Shown here: piece after piece, positions 1-6,365 of the stretch
Layout of the letters: every line of letters starts with the position of its first letter
Position numbering within the stretch: the first letter of the stretch is position 1
DNA from: Campylobacterales bacterium
Lineage (GTDB): Bacteria > Campylobacterota > Campylobacteria > Campylobacterales > Hydrogenimonadaceae
Reading direction: 5' to 3'
Assembly (NCBI GenBank): GCA_027065635.1
Contig: JAMONQ010000167.1
Location: 1 to 6,502, forward strand
Length of the DNA stretch: 6,502 nt
The notes under the pieces: generated by a model
What the model was told of the DNA's origin: nothing
The model's input: the letters and a program-made list of their open reading frames with translations, nothing else
The model's database searches: none
Translations under genes and position numbers: made by a program

Positions 1-176
1 AGTACGGCGCGGACGACCTTGACGGAACGATCGAACGCGAATCGATACAGGCTGCGGCAGGCGCCAAAAGTGCGCACGGAATGGCCCTCGACGAGTTTGT
101 GCACCTGATAAAAGACAGCGGCTTTATCCCGGTCGAACGTGACAGTCTCTATAACGAACTGAAGGTCTGGCGGTGA
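1..176 (+). CDS. mqnE: Aminofutalosine synthase MqnE, C-terminal end (partial)
   Basis: Only the last 57 codons are present; the frame begins at base 3 and stops with TGA at 174-176. The readable tail starts YGADDLDGT, continues through ESIQAAAGAKS, and ends with PVERDSLYNELKVWR. The GADDLDGT motif followed by an AAGA segment and a terminal P-x-x-R-D-x-x-Y-N matches the end of MqnE radical-SAM enzymes rather than MqnC, whose equivalent motif is closer to GANDFGST. MqnE joins the chorismate-derived 3-(1-carboxyvinyloxy)benzoate to S-adenosylmethionine to make aminofutalosine, an early step of menaquinone synthesis in the cytoplasm. The radical-SAM CxxxCxxC cluster would lie upstream of the window and cannot be checked. 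The stop overlaps the GTG start of the next gene by four bases, so the two are probably translationally coupled. The family call rests on a short segment. Confidence 0.8.
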   Translation, partial: YGADDLDGTIERESIQAAAGAKSAHGMALDEFVHLIKDSGFIPVERDSLYNELKVWR

Positions 177-634
177 AGCATATAGCCTATGACTATGAAA
201 CCTTCGCAAAAGATCTCCACGATTTGGCCGTATCGATTCCGGAAACGTTCGATGCCATCATAGCCGTGGCCCGCGGCGGGATGACGATGGCCCATATGCT
301 CGGCGAATTCTGGAATATCCGCAAGGTATTTGTCATCAACGCGATAGGGTACGAAGATACTCAAAAGCTCGATTCGGTCAGGATTTTCAATATCCCGGAT
401 CTTGAAGGGTGCCGGAAGATACTCGTTGTGGACGATATAGCGGATACCGGAGATACGCTGCTGCAGGTCATGCAAGAGCTTCAAAGCCGCTATCCCGAAA
501 AAAGCTTCAAAACAGCCACGCTGTTTTTCAAGCCGGATGCCAGATTCAAGCCGGATTATTATGTGAAAAAAGCCGACGGCTGGATAGACTTCTTCTGGAA
601 CGAAGATTTGAGACGTTATAATGGTGAGAAATAA
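173..634 (+). CDS. Purine-type phosphoribosyltransferase (xanthine/guanine PRT-like)
   Basis: A 153-residue protein with a GTG start inside the GTGA overlap with mqnE. The PRPP-binding signature ILVVDDIADTGDT lies at about residues 83-95, and an ARGG segment, the usual PRPP loop I position, at 33-36. Near the C-terminus, D136?-to-W142 reads as GWIDFFW (residues 136-142), resembling the WIEQPW base-binding segment of E. coli XGPRT; the length is also close to that enzyme's. Type I phosphoribosyltransferases of this kind transfer a purine base to PRPP to make the nucleotide in the cytoplasm. The exact base (xanthine, guanine, hypoxanthine) cannot be read from the sequence, and many members of this group are annotated only as phosphoribosyltransferase. 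Coupling to mqnE suggests co-expression, and a link to salvage of the purine released in the futalosine pathway is possible but inferred. Confidence 0.85.
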   Translation: MKHIAYDYETFAKDLHDLAVSIPETFDAIIAVARGGMTMAHMLGEFWNIRKVFVINAIGYEDTQKLDSVRIFNIPDLEGCRKILVVDDIADTGDTLLQVMQELQSRYPEKSFKTATLFFKPDARFKPDYYVKKADGWIDFFWNEDLRRYNGEK

Positions 635-658
635 ACAGACAAAGGGCGATATAGAGTC

Positions 659-1228
659 ATGGTTTTGATGATCGACAACTACGACAGCTTTACATACAAC
701 ATCGTTCAGTACTGCCTCGAACTCGGAGCCGACCTGAAAGTTGTAAGAAACGATGAGATGCGTGTGGACGAAATCAGCGCTCTCAAACCTGAAAAAATCA
801 TCATCTCTCCCGGCCCTGCCACGCCGGACGAGGCGGGAATCAGCCTGGAGGTGGTCGAGAAGTTTCACAAAGATACACCGATCTTCGGCATCTGTCTGGG
901 GCACCAGACTATCGCCCAGGCCTTCGGCGGCAAAGTGGTGCGGGCTAAAAACCTGATGCACGGCAAAACCTCTTTGATGGAGGTGCATATAGAGTCTCCG
1001 ATATTCAGGTTCATGCCCGAAACGTTTACCGCTACGCGCTATCACTCTCTCGTGGTCGAGAAAGAGTCGCTGCCGGAAAATATAGTTGCCACGGCATACA
1101 GCCATGACGACCATGAAATCATGGCGCTGCAGATTCCGGGCTTTCCGGTTTACGGCGTACAGTTTCATCCCGAGTCGATCATGAGCGAACACGGCCACCT
1201 GATGCTCGACAACTTTTTGAAACTATAG
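659..1228 (+). CDS. pabA: Aminodeoxychorismate/anthranilate synthase glutamine amidotransferase subunit (PabA/TrpG)
   Basis: A 189-residue class I glutamine amidotransferase. The family landmarks are all present: IDNYDSFTYN at residues 5-14, the oxyanion strand SPGPATPDEAG at 50-60, the nucleophile Cys79 in GICLGHQ, the MHGKTS loop at 100-105, TRYHSLVVE at 126-134, and the catalytic His170 and Glu172 in FHPES. It releases ammonia from glutamine for the chorismate-binding partner (PabB and/or TrpE), giving 4-amino-4-deoxychorismate for folate or anthranilate for tryptophan. The similarity to E. coli PabA over its whole length is plain, but PabA and TrpG cannot be separated from sequence alone and one protein often serves both; no partner subunit is in the window. 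ATG 659 is preferred over ATG 668 because the first residues, MVLMIDNYDSF, match the usual MILLIDNYDSF start. It lies 24 bases after the preceding gene and 5 before the next. Confidence 0.92.
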   Translation: MVLMIDNYDSFTYNIVQYCLELGADLKVVRNDEMRVDEISALKPEKIIISPGPATPDEAGISLEVVEKFHKDTPIFGICLGHQTIAQAFGGKVVRAKNLMHGKTSLMEVHIESPIFRFMPETFTATRYHSLVVEKESLPENIVATAYSHDDHEIMALQIPGFPVYGVQFHPESIMSEHGHLMLDNFLKL

Positions 1229-1233
1229 GAGTC

Positions 1234-2436
1234 ATGGTGAAGATCAGGTTGGCTGCCACCTTGGTGCTGACCCTTCATCTGGGGATTTTGCTGTGGGTTG
1301 CATGGGGGCTTCCCATCGGGCCGGCGGAGGCCAAAAACTATTTCACCGGCCACGATCTTGTCTCGACACTGATGCACCTTGGAAAAGAGCTTTTTCCGGA
1401 AGCCGACTTTCTGAACTTCAGACTCCCTTTCCTCTTTCTACACCTGATAAATCTCTATCTTTTCTATCTGCTCAGCTCCGAACTGCTCAAAGAGGAGAAG
1501 TCCGTTATCATCTCCGTGCTGATCTACCTTTTTCTTCCGGGGATCGTAAGCTCGGCGGTGCTGGCCTCTTCGACCGGCCTGATCCTGGCGCTCTATCAGC
1601 TCTTTTTGATTTTATGGTTGAAAAAGAGGCGTTTCGTTGCCATGCTGCTGCTTCCCCTGTTTCTGTTAATAGACAGAAGCTGCGTGATTTTATATTTTGC
1701 ACTTGCTCTATATGCTTTGATACGCAAAGAAAAGGTGCTTGCAGGATGGGCGGCCCTCCTTTTTGTAACGGCGTTATGGCAATACGGTTTCAGCGTACAG
1801 GGAAAACCGAAAAACTATTTTGCCGATACGATAGGGCTCTATGCCGCTATCTTCTCACCGTTTCTGTTTCTCTATTTTTTCTACGCCATGTACAGAATCC
1901 TCCTCAAAGGGGAGAAGAGTATCATCTGGTTCATAAGTTTTACCGTGCTGGTCGTTTCGCTTCTTCTGTCGATCCGGCAGAAGATTCCCATCCAGGATTT
2001 CGCCCCTTATGTCGTGGTGGCAGTACCTCTTATGGTAGGACTTTTTTTGCAGACGTTCCGTGTGCGCCTGCCGCAGTTTCGCAGGCGCTACCTATATATG
2101 GCGGTGCTGGTACTTGGCGTTTTGCTTTTGAATACGACGGTTCTGCTTTTTCATAAACCCTTTTTTCTTCTGATGAAAGATCCTGAAAAGCACTTTGCTT
2201 CGCCTTTTTATTTCCCGTACTGGTGTGCCGAAGCGCTCAAGCGCGCCGGTATCGAAAAAATAGATGCTGGCAATAGTGAGTTCGCCTATCAACTGAGATA
2301 TTACGGCATAGCCCCCGGCGGAAATCTCGTACTGAGTGACAGACCGGGCAGAGAGTCGAAAAAAGTTTCGATTCGATACAGAAATCGTGAGCTGAAAAGC
2401 TGTTATGTTTCGAAAATAAACAGTTATGGAAATTGA
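1234..2436 (+). CDS. Polytopic membrane protein, probable GT-C (PMT/ArnT-like) glycosyltransferase
   Basis: A 400-residue, very hydrophobic protein with about nine or ten membrane segments, roughly at residues 5-25, 64-82, 89-107, 111-129, 134-162, 167-184, 200-221, 228-246, 256-274 and 287-306, then a soluble tail from about 320. After the first segment comes a loop with Glu32 in GPAEAKNYF, followed by FRLPFLFLHLINLYLFYLL at 62-80. An acidic first loop followed by a RLP-headed membrane segment is the layout of GT-C transferases such as family 39 PMT_2 proteins, which move a sugar from a polyprenyl-phosphate carrier to a lipid or protein outside the inner membrane. That is a family-level inference from layout; donor and acceptor are unknown. 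A ribosome site AGGAG (1227-1231) overlaps the stop of the pabA-like gene and is only 2 bases from ATG 1234 but 5 from GTG 1237, so translation may start one codon later. The tight spacing implies co-transcription with pabA. Confidence 0.6.
   Translation: MVKIRLAATLVLTLHLGILLWVAWGLPIGPAEAKNYFTGHDLVSTLMHLGKELFPEADFLNFRLPFLFLHLINLYLFYLLSSELLKEEKSVIISVLIYLFLPGIVSSAVLASSTGLILALYQLFLILWLKKRRFVAMLLLPLFLLIDRSCVILYFALALYALIRKEKVLAGWAALLFVTALWQYGFSVQGKPKNYFADTIGLYAAIFSPFLFLYFFYAMYRILLKGEKSIIWFISFTVLVVSLLLSIRQKIPIQDFAPYVVVAVPLMVGLFLQTFRVRLPQFRRRYLYMAVLVLGVLLLNTTVLLFHKPFFLLMKDPEKHFASPFYFPYWCAEALKRAGIEKIDAGNSEFAYQLRYYGIAPGGNLVLSDRPGRESKKVSIRYRNRELKSCYVSKINSYGN
2400..2423. repeat. Imperfect palindrome with TTTCGAAA core
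   Basis: Arms CTGTT (2400-2404) and AACAG (2419-2423) flank a perfect 8-base core TTTCGAAA (2408-2415); 18 of 24 positions are symmetric about 2411/2412. It lies in the last codons of the membrane protein gene, about 100 bases before aclB. A two-part symmetric site of this size could be an operator for aclBA, but it may also be chance in coding DNA. Confidence 0.25.
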
Positions 2437-2515
2437 GAGGGAATATATTTGTAAATAAGTCGCTGTTTGAAAAAATAATGGTAGACTTGTCCAATAAAAA
2501 TCATAAGGAGTTATG
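2437..2515 (+). promoter_or_regulatory. AT-rich region before aclB, possible aclBA promoter
   Basis: This 79-base gap is clearly more AT-rich than the genes on either side. No good sigma70 promoter is evident. The nearest candidates are TTGTAA (2449-2454) with AATAAT (2474-2479) at a 19-base spacing, and TTGAAA (2467-2472) with weak AT-rich sequence further down. No rho-independent terminator for the upstream gene is present. The gap is the natural place for aclBA regulation, but readthrough from the upstream genes cannot be excluded. Confidence 0.3.
2505..2510 (+). promoter_or_regulatory. aclB ribosome binding site that selects the second ATG
   Basis: AAGGAG is a strong Shine-Dalgarno sequence. 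It is 2 bases from the ATG at 2513 and 5 bases from the ATG at 2516, so the second is the better start and gives a protein beginning MAQRAIREYDGK. Confidence 0.7.
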
Positions 2516-3823
2516 ATGGCTCAAAGAGCGATACGTGAGTATGACGGAAAAGCCATTTTCGCCAGGCACTGGAATGACTATTTCAGCGGCTTTCATTACA
2601 GTTTCAAGTCGGTTCTTGTAACCAGCGCGGACGAGCTTCGCGAAAAAGCCAAAGAGCACGGTTTCGAGTGGCTGAACCAGGAGCCGCTGGTTGCCAAACC
2701 GGATATGCTGTTCGGCAAAAGGGGTAAAAACGACCTCGTACTTTTCAAAGTGGAGAAACCGGGTGACGTGACACTCGAGGATGCGGCCAAATGGATAGAA
2801 GAGAAACAAAGCCACGAGGTTACGCTGCTTACGGGCCAGAAAGGGATGTTGACTCACTTCATCGTCGAGCCGTTCACTCCCCACTCTCAAGAGCAGGAGT
2901 ACTATATCTCCGCCACGGTTGTCGATGACGACGATGTCCTCTATATGTCTGCCGAAGGCGGTATGGAGGTCGAAGAGGGCTGGGAAGAGAAAGTAAACGA
3001 AGTCCGTATCCCGATCAACATGAGCGACGATGAGATGGAGCGTGCGGTCAGAGCGAACGTTCCGGCGGGTATTCCGGACGAAGCCAAAGAGAGATTCGGC
3101 TCTTTCGCCATCCAGTTCTTCAAGTTCTACCGGGATCTGAATTTCGCCTATCTCGAGATCAACCCGATCGTCATGATCGGCAACGACATGCATATCCTCG
3201 ATCTCGTCGCGAGACTTGACGATACGGCCGGCTTCCTGATGAAAGACAAGTGGGGCGATATCGAATTCCCGACACCGTTCGGCATGGAAGATATGTCTCC
3301 TGAGGAGAAGGCGATCGCAGAAGCCGATGCAAAATCCGGTGCTTCGCTGAAACTGACGATTCTCAATCCCGAAGGGCGCATCTGGACGATGGTCGCCGGC
3401 GGCGGCGCGTCAGTCGTCTATGCCGATACTATCGCCGACCTCGCCGGTGTAAAAGATCTTGCGAACTACGGAGAGTACTCCGGAGGACCGACCGAGAGCG
3501 AAACGCAGTTCTATGCGGAGACGATTTTCGATCTGATGACAAGATATGAAGATCCCCGCGGGAAAATTCTGATTATCGGCGGAGCGATCGCGAACTTCAC
3601 CGATGTCGCCAAAACCTTTACCGGTATCATCAAGGCACTCGAAAAATATGCCGACAAGCTTAAAGCGCATAAGACGAAAATCTATGTACGACGCGGCGGA
3701 CCGAACTACGAAAAGGGTCTCAAAGACATTAAAGAGGCGGCTGAGAGACTCGGCCTCTATATGGAAGTGTACGGACCGGAAACACACGTTACCGATATCG
3801 TACGTATGGCACTTGAGAAGTAA
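2516..3823 (+). CDS. aclB: ATP-citrate lyase beta subunit AclB
   Basis: A 435-residue protein equivalent to the N-terminal part of animal ATP-citrate lyase. The ATP-grasp half includes LVAKPDMLFGKRGK at about residues 58-71 and the metal/nucleotide-site motif LEINP at 213-217. The citrate-binding half carries GGGASVVYADT (295-305), GEYSGGPTE (319-327), KILIIGGAIANFT (350-362) and VRRGGPNYE (391-399), all near-identical in wording to human ACLY. Together with AclA it catalyses citrate + CoA + ATP to acetyl-CoA + oxaloacetate + ADP + Pi in the cytoplasm, the committed citrate-cleaving step of the reductive TCA cycle. The bacterial order aclB then aclA is kept, with 12 bases between. The ATG three bases upstream at 2513 is possible but too close to the ribosome site. 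Nothing is truncated or missing. Confidence 0.96.
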   Translation: MAQRAIREYDGKAIFARHWNDYFSGFHYSFKSVLVTSADELREKAKEHGFEWLNQEPLVAKPDMLFGKRGKNDLVLFKVEKPGDVTLEDAAKWIEEKQSHEVTLLTGQKGMLTHFIVEPFTPHSQEQEYYISATVVDDDDVLYMSAEGGMEVEEGWEEKVNEVRIPINMSDDEMERAVRANVPAGIPDEAKERFGSFAIQFFKFYRDLNFAYLEINPIVMIGNDMHILDLVARLDDTAGFLMKDKWGDIEFPTPFGMEDMSPEEKAIAEADAKSGASLKLTILNPEGRIWTMVAGGGASVVYADTIADLAGVKDLANYGEYSGGPTESETQFYAETIFDLMTRYEDPRGKILIIGGAIANFTDVAKTFTGIIKALEKYADKLKAHKTKIYVRRGGPNYEKGLKDIKEAAERLGLYMEVYGPETHVTDIVRMALEK

Positions 3824-3835
3824 GGGAGCAAGAAG

Positions 3836-5659
3836 ATGAGCAACAGACTTTTTACAAAAGATACACAGGCGATTTTCTGGAACAACAACAAGAGTGCGAT
3901 CCAGCGTATGCTCGATTATGACTATGTTATAGGGCGTGAAAAGCCTTCGGTAGCGGCTATCGTCGCCCCGACCAGTTCCAACAAGTTCGAGAAGTTCTTC
4001 TATGGACCGGATGAAATCATGGTACCGCTCTACCGCAATACGGCTGATGCGGTCAGCGAGCATGAAAACGCCGACGTTCTTCTGAACTTCGCCTCTTTCA
4101 GAACCGCTTACGATGTCTCCATGGAAGCGATCAATATGGGAGATCAGTTTAAAACCATCATGGTCACGGCTGAAGGTATCCCGGAAAGATTGGCGCGCAA
4201 GATGAATCAGGCTGCCAAAGACAACGGCATACTCGTTATCGGACCGGCTACAGTCGGCGCCATCACTCCGGGTGCGTTCAAAATTGCCAACATCGGCGGT
4301 ACGATCGAAAATATCATCAAGTCAAAGCTGCACAGAGCCGGAAGTGCCGGTCTCGTTACACGGTCTGGCGGTCTGTTCAACGAGCTTTGTAATATCATCT
4401 CTCTCAACGCAGACGGCGTTGCCGAAGGTGTTGCGATCGGTGGAGACAGATTCGTCGGATCCGTCTTTATCGACAACCTGCTCAGAATGGAAAGCAACCC
4501 TGATGTCAAATATATGATCCTCCTGGGTGAAGTGGGTGGAACCGAAGAGTACAAGGTGATCGAAGCCGTCAAGAGCGGAAAGATCAAAAAGCCCATCATC
4601 GCCTGGTGTATCGGTACAATCGCCAAACACTTCAGCAGCGGTGTTCAGTTCGGACACGCTGGTGCGAGCGCCAACGCCGAACGTGAAACTGCCGAAGCGA
4701 AAAATGCCGCGATGCGTGAAGCCGGAATCCATGTACCCAACAGTTTCAACGACCTTCCGCAGGTTATCCACCAGGTCTATACCGATCTGAAAAAAGAGGG
4801 TATCATCAAGGAGATTGAAGAGCCTGAAGTACGCACGATTCCCAAAAGCCGCAAGCCGAAAAACTTCATCTGTACTATCAGTGACGACCGTGGTGAGGAG
4901 GCGACTTACGCCGGCTTCCCGATCAGCTCCGTCGCCACTCCCGATACAGGTAAAGGGATCGGTGATGTCATCAGCCTCCTCTGGTTCAAGAAACAGTATC
5001 CGAAATGGGCGACCGATTTCATCGAAACCGTACTCAAAACCGTGGCGGATCACGGTCCGGCCGTCTCCGGTGCACACAATGCCAAAGTCACAGCCCGCGC
5101 CGGCAAGTCGGTTGTCGAGTCTCTGGTAACGGGTCTGCTTACTATCGGTCCGCGATTCGGCGGTGCGATAGACGGTGCGGCCAAATACTTCAAGTATGCC
5201 AACGACAACAATATGACGCCGCAGGAGTTCCTCGCCTACATGAAAAAAGAGGGTGTGCCGATCCCGGGTATCGGACACAGGATCAAGTCTCTTCGCAATC
5301 CGGACAAGCGTGTTGAGGGTCTGAAAAAATTCGCTAACGAATATTTCCCGAGTACGTCACTTCTGGACTATGCGCTTACGGTAGAGCAGTTGACTACCTC
5401 CAAGAAGGACAACCTGATCCTCAATGTCGACGGTACCATCGGTATCCTTATGGTGGATATGTGGAGAGCACTCGGCTACAGCGAGCAGGAGATAGACGAA
5501 TTTATCGAAAGCGGTACACTCAACTCATTCTTTATCCTCGGACGAACCATCGGATTTATCGGTCACGTTCTGGATGAAAAGCGGCTTGCCATGCCGATGT
5601 ACCGCCATCCTATGGATGACATTCTGTACGACGTACAACCTGCAGAAAAAATCCAGTAA
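3836..5659 (+). CDS. aclA: ATP-citrate lyase alpha subunit AclA
   Basis: A 607-residue subunit of full length for the bacterial two-subunit enzyme. Residues about 1-330 form the succinyl-CoA synthetase alpha-like CoA-binding and phosphorylation part; His274 in QFGHAGA is the histidine phosphorylated from ATP and passed on to citrate. Residues about 340-607 form the citrate synthase-like module: DHGPAVSGAHN (405-415), ARAGKSVVESLVTGLL (420-435), RFGGAIDGAAKYF (440-452), GIGHRIKS (478-485) with the catalytic-type His481, VDGTIG (531-536), LGRTIGFIGH (568-577) and HPMDDILY (591-598). This module splits citryl-CoA to acetyl-CoA and oxaloacetate, so no separate citryl-CoA lyase is needed. Start ATG 3836 has AAGGGAG at 3822-3828, seven bases upstream and overlapping the aclB stop, so both subunits come from one message. 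There is no U-tract terminator after the stop; a long hairpin begins 13 bases later. Confidence 0.96.
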   Translation: MSNRLFTKDTQAIFWNNNKSAIQRMLDYDYVIGREKPSVAAIVAPTSSNKFEKFFYGPDEIMVPLYRNTADAVSEHENADVLLNFASFRTAYDVSMEAINMGDQFKTIMVTAEGIPERLARKMNQAAKDNGILVIGPATVGAITPGAFKIANIGGTIENIIKSKLHRAGSAGLVTRSGGLFNELCNIISLNADGVAEGVAIGGDRFVGSVFIDNLLRMESNPDVKYMILLGEVGGTEEYKVIEAVKSGKIKKPIIAWCIGTIAKHFSSGVQFGHAGASANAERETAEAKNAAMREAGIHVPNSFNDLPQVIHQVYTDLKKEGIIKEIEEPEVRTIPKSRKPKNFICTISDDRGEEATYAGFPISSVATPDTGKGIGDVISLLWFKKQYPKWATDFIETVLKTVADHGPAVSGAHNAKVTARAGKSVVESLVTGLLTIGPRFGGAIDGAAKYFKYANDNNMTPQEFLAYMKKEGVPIPGIGHRIKSLRNPDKRVEGLKKFANEYFPSTSLLDYALTVEQLTTSKKDNLILNVDGTIGILMVDMWRALGYSEQEIDEFIESGTLNSFFILGRTIGFIGHVLDEKRLAMPMYRHPMDDILYDVQPAEKIQ

Positions 5660-5663
5660 CTTC

Positions 5664-5690
5664 TTACAATCTGTCACCTTGTGGTATAAT
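5664..5690 (+). promoter_or_regulatory. Extended -10 promoter for the pseudopilin gene
   Basis: A consensus TATAAT at 5685-5690 is preceded by TG at 5682-5683, giving an extended -10 element. The -35 is poor: TTACAA at 5664-5669 with a 15-base spacer. Transcription would start near 5696-5697 and give a leader of about 27 bases that contains only the right arm of the hairpin lying across this site. Confidence 0.6.
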
Positions 5691-5717
5691 TGGCAAAAAC
5701 CGGTTATACCCAAGGTG
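5675..5717 (+). repeat. Long inverted repeat/hairpin spanning promoter and ribosome site
   Basis: Left arm 5675-5693 (CACCTTGTGGTATAATTGG) pairs with right arm 5700-5717 (CCGGTTATACCCAAGGTG), with one bulged T at 5682, two G-U pairs (5690/5703 and 5691/5702) and a loop CAAAAA (5694-5699). This makes 18 base pairs, extendable by two more outward. The left arm contains the -10 box; the right arm contains most of the ribosome site of the pseudopilin gene. There is no T-tract after it, so it is not a standard rho-independent terminator, although it may protect the aclA message 3' end. Confidence 0.85.
5697..5712 (+). repeat. 16-bp direct repeat, copy 1
   Basis: AAACCGGTTATACCCA, identical to 6301-6316. 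This copy covers the start of the right hairpin arm in the leader of the pseudopilin gene. Confidence 0.8.
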
Positions 5718-5718
5718 G
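5712..5718 (+). promoter_or_regulatory. Pseudopilin ribosome binding site, inside hairpin arm
   Basis: AAGGTGG, 5 bases before ATG 5724. It fixes the start at 5724, giving a proper prepilin leader, and rules out the longer reading that begins inside aclA. Six of its seven bases lie in the Watson-Crick part of the hairpin arm. Confidence 0.7.
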
Positions 5719-5723
5719 CCTCA

Positions 5724-6338
5724 ATGAAAAAAGCTTTCACCATGTTGGAGCTGATTGTCGTAATCCTGATAGTCGCGATACTCTCACTAATTATGATTCC
5801 AAGATTTTCCGACGGAAACCTCCGTGAAGCGGCAGACCAGATAATTTCTCACATTAGATACACACAGCATCTCGCAATGATAGACGACAGGTATGACCCG
5901 CAAGTAAGCAATTGGCACCAGGAGCGGTGGCAGATCAGTTTTCGGCAGTGTGGCGGCGGCAATAGCTGGTACTATGTAGTAGGACGTGATCTCGATCACG
6001 GCGGTGGTATAGGCAACGATGAAGCAGCTGTCAATCCGCTCGATAAAAAACGGCTCTTTGTATCCAATGCCTGCAATCCGAACAGTGATCAAAGCGATCA
6101 GATCTTGATTACCGAAAAATTCGGTATTGACAATGTACAGTTTTCCCTTCCATGCAGAGCAAACGGCTATATCGCATTCGACAACTACGGAAGACCATAT
6201 AAAACTACATTGGGTACTACTGATTATGACATTATAACTGGCACCTGCTCTATCACCTTTACTACAAATGACGGGAATTTTTCTATTACGATCGAACCTG
6301 AAACCGGTTATACCCATTTGACCGCAATAAACTATTGA
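5724..6338 (+). CDS. Type II secretion/competence-type pseudopilin (prepilin N-terminal cleavage domain)
   Basis: A 204-residue protein with a class III prepilin leader: MKKA then FTMLELIVVILIVAIL, with Glu9 at mature position +5 and a hydrophobic helix to about residue 25, ending in the conserved IP at 25-26. Cleavage by prepilin peptidase is expected after Ala4; Ala instead of Gly at -1 is tolerated in this phylum. The mature globular part starts with an EAADQIISHIRYTQHLAM helix (35-52) and has four cysteines (76, 117, 144, 175) that could form two disulfides outside the inner membrane. The motifs FGIDNVQF (133-140), IAFDNYGRPY (150-159) and EPETGY (191-196) suggest a GspH/FimT-like minor pseudopilin, of a kind used in DNA uptake (compare CtsG of Campylobacter) or protein secretion; the exact role is inferred. 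The gene stands alone here, with no other pilus or secretion gene in the window, and has its own promoter. Confidence 0.85.
   Translation: MKKAFTMLELIVVILIVAILSLIMIPRFSDGNLREAADQIISHIRYTQHLAMIDDRYDPQVSNWHQERWQISFRQCGGGNSWYYVVGRDLDHGGGIGNDEAAVNPLDKKRLFVSNACNPNSDQSDQILITEKFGIDNVQFSLPCRANGYIAFDNYGRPYKTTLGTTDYDIITGTCSITFTTNDGNFSITIEPETGYTHLTAINY
6301..6316 (+). repeat. 16-bp direct repeat, copy 2
   Basis: AAACCGGTTATACCCA, identical to 5697-5712 and 604 bases downstream of it. This copy lies in the codons for ETGYTH near the C-terminus of the pseudopilin. Confidence 0.8.
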
Positions 6339-6365
6339 TTTCCACACACATCATGCGAAAAGCAC

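Noticed and set aside
149..1198. Long open frame on the minus strand (349 codons)
   Set aside because: It runs antisense to the phosphoribosyltransferase and PabA-like genes, both of which have unmistakable catalytic motifs; the minus-strand protein shows no recognisable domain.
3410..4063. Minus-strand open frame across the aclB/aclA junction; similar ones at 2501-3193 and 4322-5278
   Set aside because: They are antisense shadows of strongly conserved aclB and aclA codons, with no family features of their own.
5574..5723. N-terminal extension of the pseudopilin starting inside aclA
   Set aside because: It would put 50 residues ahead of the prepilin leader and destroy its function; ATG 5724 has a well-placed ribosome site and gives a proper KKAFTMLE leader.
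5660..5723. Rho-independent terminator for aclBA
   Set aside because: The stem is long, but it has an AT-rich centre and is followed by GCCTCAATG rather than a T-tract, so it does not meet the usual pattern.
5787..6347. Minus-strand open frame opposite the pseudopilin gene
   Set aside because: Antisense to a gene with a clear prepilin signature; the reverse product resembles nothing I recognise.
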